Shown here: positions 7,788-16,095 of the stretch, piece after piece
Layout: every line of letters begins with the position of its first letter
How positions within the stretch are numbered: position 1 is the first letter of the stretch
Source of the DNA: Ktedonobacter robiniae
GTDB lineage: Bacteria > Chloroflexota > Ktedonobacteria > Ktedonobacterales > Ktedonobacteraceae
Direction of reading: 5' to 3'
Length of the DNA: 64,000 bases
Assembly: GCF_016587375.1 (NCBI RefSeq)
Contig: NZ_BNJG01000003.1
Location: 1,364,001 to 1,428,000, forward strand
Notes under the pieces: generated by a model
Databases searched by the model: none
Seen by the model: the letters and a program-made list of their open reading frames with translations, nothing else
Told to the model about the DNA's origin: nothing
Translations under genes and position numbers: made by a program

Positions 7788-9203
7788 ATGTTGGAGGAGC
7801 TGAAAGCCGCTTACGATCTCCATGTAAAGTTACGCTGGTGCGCCTGGTGTGTACTGGTGCTATTACCTATATCGTTTGTGCTGCTGGGTGGCTTTCCTCC
7901 GCGTACCTGGTCGCTCTGCCTTCAGGCGCTTCTCAGCTGGTCCATGCACTGGCGGGAGATGATGTACCAGGCGACGCTCGTCGTGCTGGTCCTGGCATCT
8001 CTCTTCTGGTTTATTGCCTGGGGAGGCCTGCTCTGGTTGGCCCTCTGGCTAGTAGTCCATCATTTGCAATTTCGACCTGTAGCCGATATGTCTTCCGTAC
8101 AGGCAGAGTGGCAGCCTCTGCCCATGTCGACTTCTCCTACGATACAGAAGGTTCCTTCAGCGTCTCTGCCGGGACTGGTGGAGCTTACCCCTTATAGAGG
8201 GAGCGAGAGCCTGACGGCACAGATGCAACGTATACGTCTACCGCAACGTACACCACAAATGCAGGCGGGTAACCTGGCGCTTAATCTCTCGCCGTTCCCT
8301 TCGGCGCACCCTTCTTTGCCAGATCGATCCGCTCCTCCCTCTGTGGCGACCATGGTTGAGTTGCCGGAGATTCCGACGCGGCCCGCAGGTCGTTCTGCAA
8401 CGGATCCGCTCTCCTCGCGTTCGTCAATGTTAGAACCTCTGGAGGTGGGAATTGGTTGGAATAGTGGCATTGTACGTATGAGTAAGCCAAATGAGGATAG
8501 TGTGATGGTTTTGCAGGGAACCTGTACCTATGAAGAGCAGTTGATGCCTTTTGCTCTCTTCGTCGTCGCCGATGGTATGGGGGGACACGATAATGGACGC
8601 GATGCCAGTCGCCTGGCGATGCAGAGTATGATGCATACTGTGCTACAGAATATTGTGATAAGCAGGGAACTTAGCGATGAGTTCTTGATAGATATGCTCA
8701 TTGGAGGAGTAGAATGGGCCAATCGTGCCATCATGCAGCGTGGCCGCGAGCTAAACGGGAATATGGGGACGACACTGACCGCCTCCCTGGTGGTAGGTCT
8801 CAAGGCCTATATCGTCAATGTTGGTGATAGCCGGACTTACCTCTACCGCGAGGGCTTCGGTCTCAAACAGGTTACACGTGATCACTCGGTCGTAGCCACG
8901 CTGGTCGCCTTCGGCGAGATTACGCCAGAACAGGTCTATACTCATCCCGAGCGCAATAAGGTCTATCGCAGCCTGGGCCAGGATGAGCATATCGAAGTTG
9001 ACTGGTTTATGCTTAATCTGCTCTCCCAGGATCGGCTCCTGCTCTGTTCAGATGGCCTATGGGAGATGGTACGCAATCCAGAGATCGCGCGCCTCCTCCA
9101 GCAATATCCCAATGCCGTCACCGCCAGTGATGCCCTTACCAAAGCTGCACTCATTGGAGGCGGCGTCGATAACATTAGCGTCATTGTCGCCTGCGTCCCC
9201 TGA
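7788..9203 (+). CDS. Membrane-anchored PP2C-type Ser/Thr protein phosphatase
   Basis: Metal-dependent phosphatase that would reverse Ser/Thr phosphorylation by Hanks-type kinases. Start ATG 7788 has GGAAGGGAT about 9 bp upstream; a TTG start at 7731 is weaker. 471 aa. Two membrane segments lie at about residues 15-35 and 63-90, then a Pro/Ser-rich linker to about residue 220, then the catalytic domain. Metal-binding motifs: VADGMGGHDNG, MGTTLTASLV, VGDSRTYLYR, LLCSDGLWEMV, DNISVIVA. All key aspartates are present. No kinase gene lies nearby. The topology places the phosphatase domain in the cytoplasm if both N- and C-termini are inside. Confidence 0.9.
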   Translation: MLEELKAAYDLHVKLRWCAWCVLVLLPISFVLLGGFPPRTWSLCLQALLSWSMHWREMMYQATLVVLVLASLFWFIAWGGLLWLALWLVVHHLQFRPVADMSSVQAEWQPLPMSTSPTIQKVPSASLPGLVELTPYRGSESLTAQMQRIRLPQRTPQMQAGNLALNLSPFPSAHPSLPDRSAPPSVATMVELPEIPTRPAGRSATDPLSSRSSMLEPLEVGIGWNSGIVRMSKPNEDSVMVLQGTCTYEEQLMPFALFVVADGMGGHDNGRDASRLAMQSMMHTVLQNIVISRELSDEFLIDMLIGGVEWANRAIMQRGRELNGNMGTTLTASLVVGLKAYIVNVGDSRTYLYREGFGLKQVTRDHSVVATLVAFGEITPEQVYTHPERNKVYRSLGQDEHIEVDWFMLNLLSQDRLLLCSDGLWEMVRNPEIARLLQQYPNAVTASDALTKAALIGGGVDNISVIVACVP

Positions 9204-9225
9204 CCTCTCTTGTGATTACGGCATT

Positions 9226-9249
9226 GTACACGCATACGTATACGTAAAA
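9226..9249. repeat. Partition-type hexamers after the PP2C gene
   Basis: GTACAC, GCATAC, GTATAC, GTAAAA in phase, 23 bp after the PP2C stop. This is the last hexamer run I see in the window going right and suggests the hexamer-bearing zone spans about 2.5-9.3 kb. Confidence 0.5.
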
Positions 9250-9285
9250 GAGTAGATATTGCTAATCCAGGAGATAGCCTAGGGA

Positions 9286-9702
9286 TTAAGCGAAACGGGC
9301 CAGGTGCCTGGTGAGTTCTTTTACCTTTGGAGTTTTGCCCTGTGTATCAATGGAGATGCCTTCCTCCGCTAAAATTCTGGCCTGGCTCTCTACACCGCCG
9401 GGAAAGTTCACAATAAGTTTACCATTGGCATTGATAACACGCCAGTAGGCGACATGCTTGCTTGTGTCTCGCGCAAGGGCTTGAAGGGATTCTCTCATGG
9501 TTACTGGACAGGTACCCTGGACCTGGAATTGTTCTGTGAGCTTCTTTCGCAGAAGATCGGTTGTTATAAGCTGCTGCTCTGGTATCTGCTGGATTAATGC
9601 CTCCAGCGCCGCAGGACTTAGAAGTAACATTTTCCCCCGTCCACCAAAGAATTTAACCCGGTTCTCGGGAATATCCACAATGGTATCTACCTCTTGTGCC
9701 AT
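9286..9702 (-). CDS. MGMT/alkyltransferase-like family protein
   Basis: 138 aa, start ATG at 9702 preceded by AAGGAGG on the minus strand. The middle part (CPVTMRESLQALARD, then YWRVINANGK) resembles the winged-helix DNA-binding domain of O6-alkylguanine transferases, where alkyltransferase-like (ATL) proteins keep the DNA-binding fold but lack the acceptor cysteine. I see no PCHR motif, so it should bind DNA or flag lesions rather than transfer alkyl groups. The first 40 residues do not match that fold to my eye. It is a stand-alone gene. Confidence 0.6.
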   Translation of the reverse strand: MAQEVDTIVDIPENRVKFFGGRGKMLLLSPAALEALIQQIPEQQLITTDLLRKKLTEQFQVQGTCPVTMRESLQALARDTSKHVAYWRVINANGKLIVNFPGGVESQARILAEEGISIDTQGKTPKVKELTRHLARFA

Positions 9703-9778
9703 AAGACCTCCTTATCATGTCTCTGGCTTCCTGGCTACTCTCTACTGAGAGCAGCGAACGAATGTACCAATAGCTGTA

Positions 9779-10063
9779 TTATAGCATAGTAGGATGAAAT
9801 ATATCTACACAAGGGTTTTCCAAAAATACAGGATAATTTCGCCAGGCGGGCAGTTTTCGAGCCTGCCATAGCTGCTTCGTATCTGTATCTGTTTGTAGAA
9901 AGAGGCGCCATTGGGTTGGATCTTCTTCTATGTTTCCTATAAGCGAGTATATGTCCTCAAGCGAGTATATGTCCTCAAGCGAGTATATGTCCTCAAGCGA
10001 GTATATGTCCTCTGGCATATGTTGCCTCTCCTCTGCTGTTGTGCTTGTGTTCGCTGTGCTCAT
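9779..10063 (-). CDS. Small hypothetical protein with four EDIYSL repeats
   Basis: 94 aa if it starts at MSTANTSTT (ATG at 10063); a longer frame up to 10300 would run across the divergent gene and is rejected. Residues about 18-41 are four tandem EDIYSL units encoded by a perfect 18-bp DNA repeat (9942-10013). The C-terminal half (DPTQWRLFLQTDTDTKQLWQ and on) looks like normal protein. No clear Shine-Dalgarno. Function unknown; repeat number may vary between strains. Confidence 0.5.
   Translation of the reverse strand: MSTANTSTTAEERQHMPEDIYSLEDIYSLEDIYSLEDIYSLIGNIEEDPTQWRLFLQTDTDTKQLWQARKLPAWRNYPVFLENPCVDIFHPTML
9942..10013. repeat. 18-bp tandem repeat, four copies
   Basis: Unit AGCGAGTATATGTCCTCA at 9942, 9960, 9978 and 9996; the last copy differs only in its final base. 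It lies inside a small minus-strand gene and keeps the reading frame because the unit is a multiple of three. Confidence 0.9.
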
Positions 10064-10152
10064 TATATGATAATAGTGTGTTGCTGTTGAAAGTAGATTA
10101 AGTTTTATGTGGAGTAAGTTTGTTTTCCTGGGGGCCTGGAAGGAAGCGTAGT

Positions 10153-10662
10153 ATGCATGAGACGGAAGAAGACCTTGAGCGTCTGCAAACGTTGATGGAG
10201 AAAAGTATAGAGCAAGCGGGGACGTTCGTGCGGGAGTCACTCCAGATGCCAGAGCACTCACTCTCTGCTCGCCAGCTTGTCCATCTATGGCAGGAGCCAC
10301 AGACGGTCGCTTTTGCTACAGTGACGAAGAAGGGGGAGCCGCGTGTCTCTCCCATAGGCGCTCTGCTGATTCATGGCTATTTCTATATTCCTACACTGGA
10401 GAGCGCGACTCGTACCCGGCATGTGGTAAATCGGCCTGGTGTGAGCTTTACCCTCTATCAGGGGAATGAGCTTGCCGTTATCGCCCATGGCAACGCCACC
10501 ATCATCTGGCCCGATCAGGCAACCTTTGCTGAGGTGGAGTCTTGCATGCGCGAGTGCAGTGGCCAGGGTGTGAGCGATTGGGGCGAAGGCGTCTTCCTGC
10601 GTATGGACCCGGCTATCCTCTACACCTACGCCCGCGAACTCGAAGCCTACCCCGAAGAGTGA
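10153..10662 (+). CDS. Pyridoxamine 5'-phosphate oxidase-fold (flavin/F420) protein
   Basis: 169 aa from ATG 10153, chosen because GGAAGGAAG lies 7 bp upstream; a TTG at 10120 would extend it by 11 residues. The split-barrel fold is suggested by VAFATVTKKGEPRVSPIG, the YIPTLESATRTRHVVNRPGV strand-helix and VSFTLYQG. Such proteins bind FMN or F420 and reduce small substrates, but no substrate can be assigned. Divergent from the repeat-containing small gene. Confidence 0.75.
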   Translation: MHETEEDLERLQTLMEKSIEQAGTFVRESLQMPEHSLSARQLVHLWQEPQTVAFATVTKKGEPRVSPIGALLIHGYFYIPTLESATRTRHVVNRPGVSFTLYQGNELAVIAHGNATIIWPDQATFAEVESCMRECSGQGVSDWGEGVFLRMDPAILYTYARELEAYPEE

Positions 10663-10848
10663 GCGATAAAAAAATCGGATCAATATTAGTGTGGAAGTGT
10701 GAGGAATAAAAAAAGCGGGCGACCCTTTGGCGTCGGATCGCTCGCTATACATGCTCTCTCTCGGGTGGTGTCAGAAAAACTGTAGAGGTTGGGGATAACC
10801 TCTACTCCCCATCGTCGTAGTGACTCAATGTATCGTCCCTTCGCTAAG

Positions 10849-11808
10849 TCACCCCAAGAAGTCCTGGAGCCTGCGGTCTCGGCAGGGATGCCCCAGTTTT
10901 TTTAGTGCGCGAAACTCCATCTGGCGTACAGCCTCGTGGCTTAAGCCCATTTTCTTTCCCGTCTCCGTTAAGCTATGCTCACCGTTCCCGTTTAACCCAA
11001 ACCGTAGCTGAAGCACTTTCTTTTCTCGGGGTGTCAGACAATTCAAAATATCCTGAACCTGTTCTTGTAGGGTCTGGGTGAGGACCACACGCTCGGGCGA
11101 ATAGATCGGATCATCCTCTAATACCTCGCTTAACGAAATTTCGTCGTCACCTCCTTTGCGCGGCATATCCAGGCTGATGGTCTCCTGGTTTGTTGAGAGC
11201 AGGGCAATAACCTCGGGGACGCTGATCTCCATCTGGATGGCCAGCTCTTCGAGCGTAGGCTCGCCCGTCTCTCCCTGCTGCATCTTGCGTTTTACCCGCC
11301 CCAGGCGTTTGATCTCTTCAATCTTATACAGCGGCACGCGGATCATGTGAGCCTGCTCCGAGAGCGCACGTGTAATGTACTGGCGGATCCACCAGGTGGC
11401 ATAGGTGCTGAAGCGATAGCCCTTCTTATAGTCAAACTTGTCGACAGCGTGCATAAGTCCGAGATTGCCTTCCTGGATAAGGTCCATCAGGTCGACGCCA
11501 AAGCCTCTGTATTTCCTGGCGATGTGCATGACGAGACGCAAGTTGGCCTCAATGAGCTGGCGTTTAGCTTCCTGAGCTTCATTGTCGTCCAGGCGTGCCG
11601 AGCGTGAAAGACCGCGCTGTTTTCTGATGTTAGCCTGAGCCTTCTCAATGCGTTGAGCCAGGTTGGTGACCTCATCTTTTGAGAGTAGCTCTACCTGCCC
11701 GATCTCATAGCGATAGAAATGGGTGGAATCGCTGATATTCATCGCTTCGGGGTCAGCCTGAATACGGGTCGCGTGCGCTTCTCGACTCGTCACGGTCATG
11801 TCAATCAT
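10849..11808 (-). CDS. RNA polymerase sigma factor, sigma-70 group 1/2
   Basis: 319 aa from ATG 11808 (MIDMTVTSREAH), preceded by GGAGGGAG. Region 1.2 is near YRYEIGQVELLSKDEV. Region 2 holds LIEANLRLVMHIARKYRG, DLIQEGNLGLMHAVDKFD and the -10-binding RFSTYATWWIRQYITRAL. Region 3 follows, and region 4 includes LTPREKKVLQLRFGL and GLSHEAVRQMEFRALKKL. Region 1.1 is absent, so this could be the principal factor in shortened form or a group-2 alternative factor like SigB/HrdB relatives. No anti-sigma gene is adjacent. Confidence 0.92.
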   Translation of the reverse strand: MIDMTVTSREAHATRIQADPEAMNISDSTHFYRYEIGQVELLSKDEVTNLAQRIEKAQANIRKQRGLSRSARLDDNEAQEAKRQLIEANLRLVMHIARKYRGFGVDLMDLIQEGNLGLMHAVDKFDYKKGYRFSTYATWWIRQYITRALSEQAHMIRVPLYKIEEIKRLGRVKRKMQQGETGEPTLEELAIQMEISVPEVIALLSTNQETISLDMPRKGGDDEISLSEVLEDDPIYSPERVVLTQTLQEQVQDILNCLTPREKKVLQLRFGLNGNGEHSLTETGKKMGLSHEAVRQMEFRALKKLGHPCRDRRLQDFLG

Positions 11809-11935
11809 GAGAACTCCCTCCAACCGAAATCTAGCAAATACTGTTGTTTGATGGAAGTATAGGGGAAGGCCCTTTCTATGATCTCCCAATCTCCTTCCAT
11901 GAAAATCAGCCCTCATGAAGGCCATGAGAAGACAT

Positions 11936-12006
11936 TTTTTGAGCAATGGGTGGTGCCGCCTGGGTAGCCTGCGCCTACCCAGGCGGCACCACCCATTGCT
12001 CAAAAA
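11936..12006. terminator. 32-bp perfect palindrome between divergent genes
   Basis: Arms 11936-11967 and 11975-12006 with a 7-nt loop and A/T-runs at both outer ends (TTTTTGAGC and GCTCAAAAA). It lies upstream of both the sigma gene and the pentapeptide gene, so it is not at a gene end. It may terminate antisense or leader transcripts, or be a mobile palindrome. Confidence 0.6.
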
Positions 12007-12220
12007 GCATATATTTCTTATACCGGTCTTCTCTAAACGAATTTACGCTACGTGGAAGCAAATCTCATTTGAGAGAATTTGTCTGCTTATACGTTTATGC
12101 TTTGTAGGGGATAAAGCCTTGAGATTGAGGCTGTTGTTTACGCGCGGCATGTCTTACAATATCTACAATACAAGCAAAGCTTTTGATTACCACATTATCG
12201 CCTGGAGGGGGGCAAGGGCA

Positions 12221-13635
12221 ATGGCAAACCAGCAACATTTAGATATTCTGCGCCAGGGCGTTGAGGCGTGGAATGCTTGGCGCGAGCAGGCACCGGGAAT
12301 CAAGCCGGACCTGAGTGAGGCCACGCTCTGGGAGATCGACCTGATGGGGGCCGACCTGAGCCACACAAATTTTAGCGGGGCCAATCTTGTGCGTGCATCA
12401 TTGCAGGGGGCGCGCCTCGAAAATGCCGTCTTCTATCGCACAAGCCTCTTCAAGGCCGATCTAAGCGAGGCAAGCATCCGCGAGGCCAACATGACAGGGG
12501 CCAATCTGAGTGGAGCCACCCTTCACAAGGCCGATTTGCAACGAGTTATTCTCTATCGCGCCACTCTCGCGGGGCTAACCTCTTTGACACCACGCTTCAC
12601 GAGGCCAATCTCTGCCAAGCAGACGTGCGCAAGGCGAACCTCTCTATGGCCCGTATGCATCACACCGACCTGAGCGGGGCGAACCTGGCAGGCGCTATCT
12701 TGGAGGGCATTGATCTCAAGGACGCCGTGGCTCATAAAGCCAATTTTACTGGCGCCAACCTGAGCGATGGCTTGCTGGACCAGGCTAACCTGAGCGAGGC
12801 CGACCTCTCCAACGCCAACCTGCATAATAGTATTCTCGATGAGACCGATCTCTCCAAGGCCATTCTGCGCGGAACGACCTTGAGCAAGGCCAGCCTGATT
12901 GGCACAAAGCTGCGCGGGGCCACGCTGGAACGCGTCGATCTGAGCAACGCTAATCTTGTGCAGAGCGATCTACGCGAGGCTATGCTGGCTCACTGCCTGG
13001 TCTATGGCATTAACGCCTGGGACATTCAACTGGAGGGGGCGCGCCAGCAGGAGTTGATCATTACCAATGCCTCCGCGCACGAGCCGGTGATTACCGTGGA
13101 CGACCTGGAGACGGGCCAGATGCTCTATCTCCTGCTCAAGCAGACGCACTCTCGGGTCGCCTTTGGCTGTGCCATGCCTAAAGGTGTGCTTGTCCTGGCG
13201 CGGCGTGATGGCGGTTATGAGGAGGCACAGAGCATCGCCGCCCGCCTGCGTGAACTAGACTATCAACCTATCCTGGTGGAGCTGAGTGCCGCGCAGGGCG
13301 AGAAAGCCTGGGAGATGCTCCAGCGCCTGGCAAGCGTCGTTGGTTTTGTCATAGCTGATATCGGCGGTCCCGAGATTGCGCCCGAATTGATCACACTCTC
13401 CCAGCGCGGGCAGACACCCATCATCCCTTTCGCCTCGGCGCGGGCGGACAGCCAGGCCCTGCGTGGTAGCGCTCTCTTTGCCCAACCCTGGGTCTATCGT
13501 CCCCCCTTCTTCTACCAGCAGCCCGAAGAACTGAGTACCACCCTGCCCGAGCGTATGGTCTCGACCGCCCGGAGCCGCCTGCAAGAGCGCCAACAACTGC
13601 TTGAGCGCCTCTTCCCTCACCTTAATGAGGAGTAA
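12221..13635 (+). pseudogene. Pentapeptide-repeat protein with C-terminal domain, frameshifted
   Basis: Reading from ATG 12221, pentapeptide repeats A(D/N)LSx continue to about base 12570, then the frame is lost. The repeats resume in the +2 frame and continue to about 13000, then a 180-aa globular domain (from about VITVDDLETGQML) runs to the TAA at 13635. Adding one G to the GGGG at 12571-12574 would restore an unbroken A-G-A-N-L repeat, so I read a single-base deletion or an error in that homopolymer. The C-terminal domain (VLVLARRDGGYEEAQSIAAR) has an alternating strand-helix pattern like a TIR or nucleotide-binding fold, but this is a guess. If the lesion is real the product ends after about 150 aa. 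Confidence 0.8.
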
Positions 13636-13680
13636 AGCCTGCTACTGGCGCACACGACTACCGATTGGGTGGTTGCTTGA

Positions 13681-13708
13681 GAGTCCATGTTAAGCATGGA
13701 CCCTACAA
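13681..13708. repeat. Short hairpin repeat with CATGGACCCTACAA
   Basis: GTCCATG-TTAAG-CATGGAC followed by CCTACAA. A near-identical unit lies at 35823-35849, so this is a dispersed short palindromic repeat. Confidence 0.55.
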
Positions 13709-13752
13709 GGTGCTCCCAATTTTGGGCGTTCAGTTCCATAATTTGTCTTCTC

Positions 13753-14367
13753 TCATGAGAAGGCTCTTTGCCTGAGCCCTTCTAAGAAGAAGTGTATGGA
13801 TGTTTCGACCTGCTTGGCCCACTGGTTGGCCTCTGGATCGACAAAAAACAACAAAGCCAGGCCCTCGTATAGCGCGACCAGGGATGTTGCTGCTGCTTGT
13901 GTATCGACGGCACGGAACTCGCCCTGTTCGATACCACGCTCAATGAGATGGGCCAGTTCCTGGCGATAGTCCTGATAATATTGCTTAAGGAACTGGCGGA
14001 CTTCCTGATCACGTCCGGCAAGGGCATAAAACTCAAAGGCGATGGGCATCATCCTGGCCATCCATTGCATGGCTTGTACCAGTTGACGAGTAAGGGTGAT
14101 TATTTGCTCAGTAACGCTGCCCTCTTGATGAGCTTCAACAAATGTCTGTAGCAGCTTGAATTCCTGGGCAAAAAAGTACTTGAGCAAGGCCGCAACGATG
14201 GCATCTTTACTTTTATAGTAGAGATACAAGGCTCCTTTCGAGAGGCCAGCTTGTCCGGCAATATCCTCCATTCGGCTCTGGTCAAATCCCAGGCGAGCAA
14301 ACACAGCGATGGCGGCCTCCAGGATCTGATTTTTTCGTTCTTCACTAACATCGAGACGGGGAGACAT
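13753..14367 (-). CDS. TetR-family transcriptional regulator
   Basis: 204 aa from ATG 14367 (MSPRLDVSEERKNQ), with GGAGG 6 bp upstream; the longer frame to 14481 overlaps the previous gene and is rejected. The N-terminal HTH runs about residues 13-58 (ILEAAIAVFARLGFDQSRMEDIAGQAGLSKGALY, split here only in print). The ligand-binding domain is generic. It lies 76 bp after the deazaflavin reductase gene on the same strand, so it probably represses that gene and itself. A 28-bp palindrome upstream of the pair is the likely operator. Confidence 0.92.
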   Translation of the reverse strand: MSPRLDVSEERKNQILEAAIAVFARLGFDQSRMEDIAGQAGLSKGALYLYYKSKDAIVAALLKYFFAQEFKLLQTFVEAHQEGSVTEQIITLTRQLVQAMQWMARMMPIAFEFYALAGRDQEVRQFLKQYYQDYRQELAHLIERGIEQGEFRAVDTQAAATSLVALYEGLALLFFVDPEANQWAKQVETSIHFFLEGLRQRAFS

Positions 14368-14391
14368 ACTTACCTCCAACTCTTTATTTGT

Positions 14392-14410
14392 ACTATTGGA
14401 CACCAATAGT
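14392..14410. promoter_or_regulatory. Small palindrome upstream of the TetR gene
   Basis: ACTATTGG-ACA-CCAATAGT, 25 bp before the TetR start codon. It could be a second, weaker operator or a hairpin in the bicistronic mRNA. Confidence 0.35.
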
Positions 14411-14443
14411 GCGCTCCGAACCTGCCCTGGTGTTTCTTTTCGC

Positions 14444-14947
14444 TCATACATTGCCTCCTGTGCCAGGAGGGAGAACTTCAAAGGTAACCATTATGCTATG
14501 ATGGGCAATGGCGCGGAGATCCTCCTCTGTTCCATCGGTTTGATAGCCAAGTAAACGCAAAACGAGGCGTAGTAGATGAGGGTATCTGGCGGCATACGCC
14601 AGCAAGAGAGCTTCGGCTTCCTCGGGCGCTGGACGTGTGGTTTGAGCGTGAAAAGAGTGGTTTCCGATCTGAATCTTTACCTGTGGTGTTTTCTCCACGT
14701 TTTTCACCCAGTCTGATTGTTTTCTCCAACCGGAAAATACCGTATATTTCCCGGCTGTTTTGTCGGCCCGAATCACTTCCAGAACCGTTGTACGCGGTAG
14801 GCCACTTTTGCGACCAATATGAGTGAGCAAGAGGAAGCGGCTCTGGAGCAACCATCCCAGATGGAGGCGATAGAGCCAGAGAGGGAGTCGCCAGAGGATG
14901 CGGGCGAAGCCACGTGGAGGATGGGTGTCCCTGATATATACAGTCAT
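14444..14947 (-). CDS. Deazaflavin (F420)-dependent nitroreductase-family protein
   Basis: 167 aa from ATG 14947 (MTVYIRDTHPP), which has AAAGGAG 6 bp upstream. The core LTHIGRKSGLPRTTVLEV, followed by YTVFSGWRKQSDWVKNV, is characteristic of the DDN/F420H2-reductase split-barrel family; the GRKSG and W-x-x-N segments contact cofactor. Substrate unknown. It is the first gene of a two-gene operon with a TetR repressor, which suggests induction by a small xenobiotic or metabolite. Presence implies F420 synthesis elsewhere in the genome. Confidence 0.85.
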   Translation of the reverse strand: MTVYIRDTHPPRGFARILWRLPLWLYRLHLGWLLQSRFLLLTHIGRKSGLPRTTVLEVIRADKTAGKYTVFSGWRKQSDWVKNVEKTPQVKIQIGNHSFHAQTTRPAPEEAEALLLAYAARYPHLLRLVLRLLGYQTDGTEEDLRAIAHHSIMVTFEVLPPGTGGNV

Positions 14948-15027
14948 ACACATCTCCTTTAGGACTAAATACCTGTAGTCATCAGCACATTCCACGAAAG
15001 GTTTTTGGAAAAGAAAGGCTATATTGG

Positions 15028-15055
15028 AATAATAACTGACTGGTCAGTTATTATT
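15028..15055. promoter_or_regulatory. 28-bp palindromic operator for the TetR regulator
   Basis: Perfect 13-bp arms (AATAATAACTGAC and its complement) around TG, 81 bp upstream of the reductase start. The core CTGAC-TG-GTCAG is the shape expected for a TetR-family site. The position in the promoter region of the reductase-tetR operon supports autorepression. Confidence 0.7.
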
Positions 15056-15385
15056 GTAACTGGATTACGAGTATCTTGTCAATGATTATAATGTGCTGAG
15101 ATATAACACTGATCTAATGTTGTGCTTAAGTTTTTACGGTCCCTTGCCGAACAAGATAAGCGAGACACAACACATGATTTTTCTTTCAGTGGCTACGGAA
15201 GTCTCTTAAAAACGTAGCAATGTGAGATTTTTTATGTTATACTGTCACCAGACACTGTATTGGTGCATAGTTGCTCAAATTCGAGATGACCTTCTGTTAT
15301 GAGACCCTTGTTTTGAAGCTGCGCGCGCGATACAGAGATTAGTTTATCGGGAAACTTTCCCTTTGTTTAGAATTGAGAGTAACAC
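15056..15385. other. Intergenic region upstream of the zinc-ribbon gene
   Basis: 330 bp without a gene. A TATACT (about 15238-15243) that could be a -10 box lies about 145 bp before the zinc-ribbon start, but I see no convincing -35 box. No other structure was identified. Confidence 0.35.
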
Positions 15386-15754
15386 ATGTCTTTAAGTGAC
15401 CAGGTACTGTATTGCCGCGACTGCAATCAGGAATTCATTTTCACCGTTGGAGAGCAGGAATTTTTCGCTAGCCGTGGTTTGACCAACACCCCCACACGTT
15501 GTCCTTCTTGCCGTTCCGCGCGCAGACAGTCTGGTGGTCGTCGTGACAGCTTCGGGTCTCAGGGTGGCGGCGGTTACCAGCAGCGTGAGCCTCGCCAGAT
15601 GTACACAACTGTTTGTGCGAGCTGTGGTAACGAAGCCCAGGTTCCTTTCCAGCCTCGCGCTGATCGTCCTGTCTACTGCCGTGATTGCTATCAGGCGCAG
15701 CCTTCTTCTCAGCGTTCCTCTGGCGGCAGCAGCCGCGGTAGATCGCGCTGGTAA
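15386..15754 (+). CDS. Zinc-ribbon protein with two CxxC pairs at each end
   Basis: 122 aa. The N-terminal zinc ribbon has YCRDCNQEF and RCPSCRSAR (about residues 9-12 and 38-41); the C-terminal one has VCASCGNEA and YCRDCYQAQ. A Gly/Arg/Ser-rich linker joins them and the tail (GGSSRGRSRW) is basic, suggesting RNA binding. This architecture is known from small conserved proteins of Chloroflexota, often next to rpsU. The gap to bS21 is only 5 bp, so the two are co-transcribed and the protein may act on ribosomes. Confidence 0.8.
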   Translation: MSLSDQVLYCRDCNQEFIFTVGEQEFFASRGLTNTPTRCPSCRSARRQSGGRRDSFGSQGGGGYQQREPRQMYTTVCASCGNEAQVPFQPRADRPVYCRDCYQAQPSSQRSSGGSSRGRSRW

Positions 15755-15759
15755 GCCTG

Positions 15760-15942
15760 ATGAGTCAAGTTATTGTAGGACCAGACGATTCCTTCGAGTT
15801 TGCCCTTAAGCGCTTCTCACGTAAAGTGCAACAGGCGGGTACCCTGGCAGAGGCACGTAGACGCAGATTCTACGAAAGTCCCCAGGAGAGGCGCAAACGC
15901 AAGGCGGAAAGCTCCAAACGCCGTCAGCGTCGCAGCCGCTAA
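15760..15942 (+). CDS. rpsU: Small ribosomal subunit protein bS21
   Basis: 60 aa, full-length bS21: the FALKRFSRKVQQAGTL core, then the helix REARRRRFYESPQERRKRK-like basic tail. It sits in the 30S subunit near the anti-Shine-Dalgarno. The gene follows the zinc-ribbon gene by 5 bp. An intrinsic terminator follows. Confidence 0.93.
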   Translation: MSQVIVGPDDSFEFALKRFSRKVQQAGTLAEARRRRFYESPQERRKRKAESSKRRQRRSR

Positions 15943-15972
15943 GTCGCTTGTCCAAACAAAAAAACAAAGACT

Positions 15973-16000
15973 ATCCCGTCACCTACTCAGGTGGCGGGAT
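15973..16000 (+). terminator. Intrinsic terminator after rpsU
   Basis: Arms 15973-15984 and 15989-16000 with one G-T wobble, 4-nt loop, followed by GCTCTTTTTT. It ends the zinc-ribbon-rpsU transcript. Confidence 0.85.
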
Positions 16001-16046
16001 GCTCTTTTTTGGCACGATAACAGAAGAGCGAGTGTGAGAAATATCC

Positions 16047-16088
16047 ATAGAGGCCATGCTTATGGCAAGCCATGAGCATGGCCTCTAT
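16047..16088. terminator. Hairpin near the end of the acetyltransferase gene
   Basis: Arms 16047-16060 and 16075-16088 are perfect 14-bp repeats, and the loop has a further 5-bp pair (ATGGC-GCCAT). It lies just after the GNAT stop on the minus strand and between convergent transcripts. Confidence 0.6.
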
Positions 16089-16095
16089 TATTTGC

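Noticed and set aside
10064..10300. N-terminal extension of the EDIYSL gene
   Set aside because: It would cover the start region of the divergent flavin-fold gene and lacks a ribosome site.
11809..12003. N-terminal extension of the sigma factor up to 12003
   Set aside because: It runs through the palindrome, has no family match, and ATG 11808 has a strong ribosome site.
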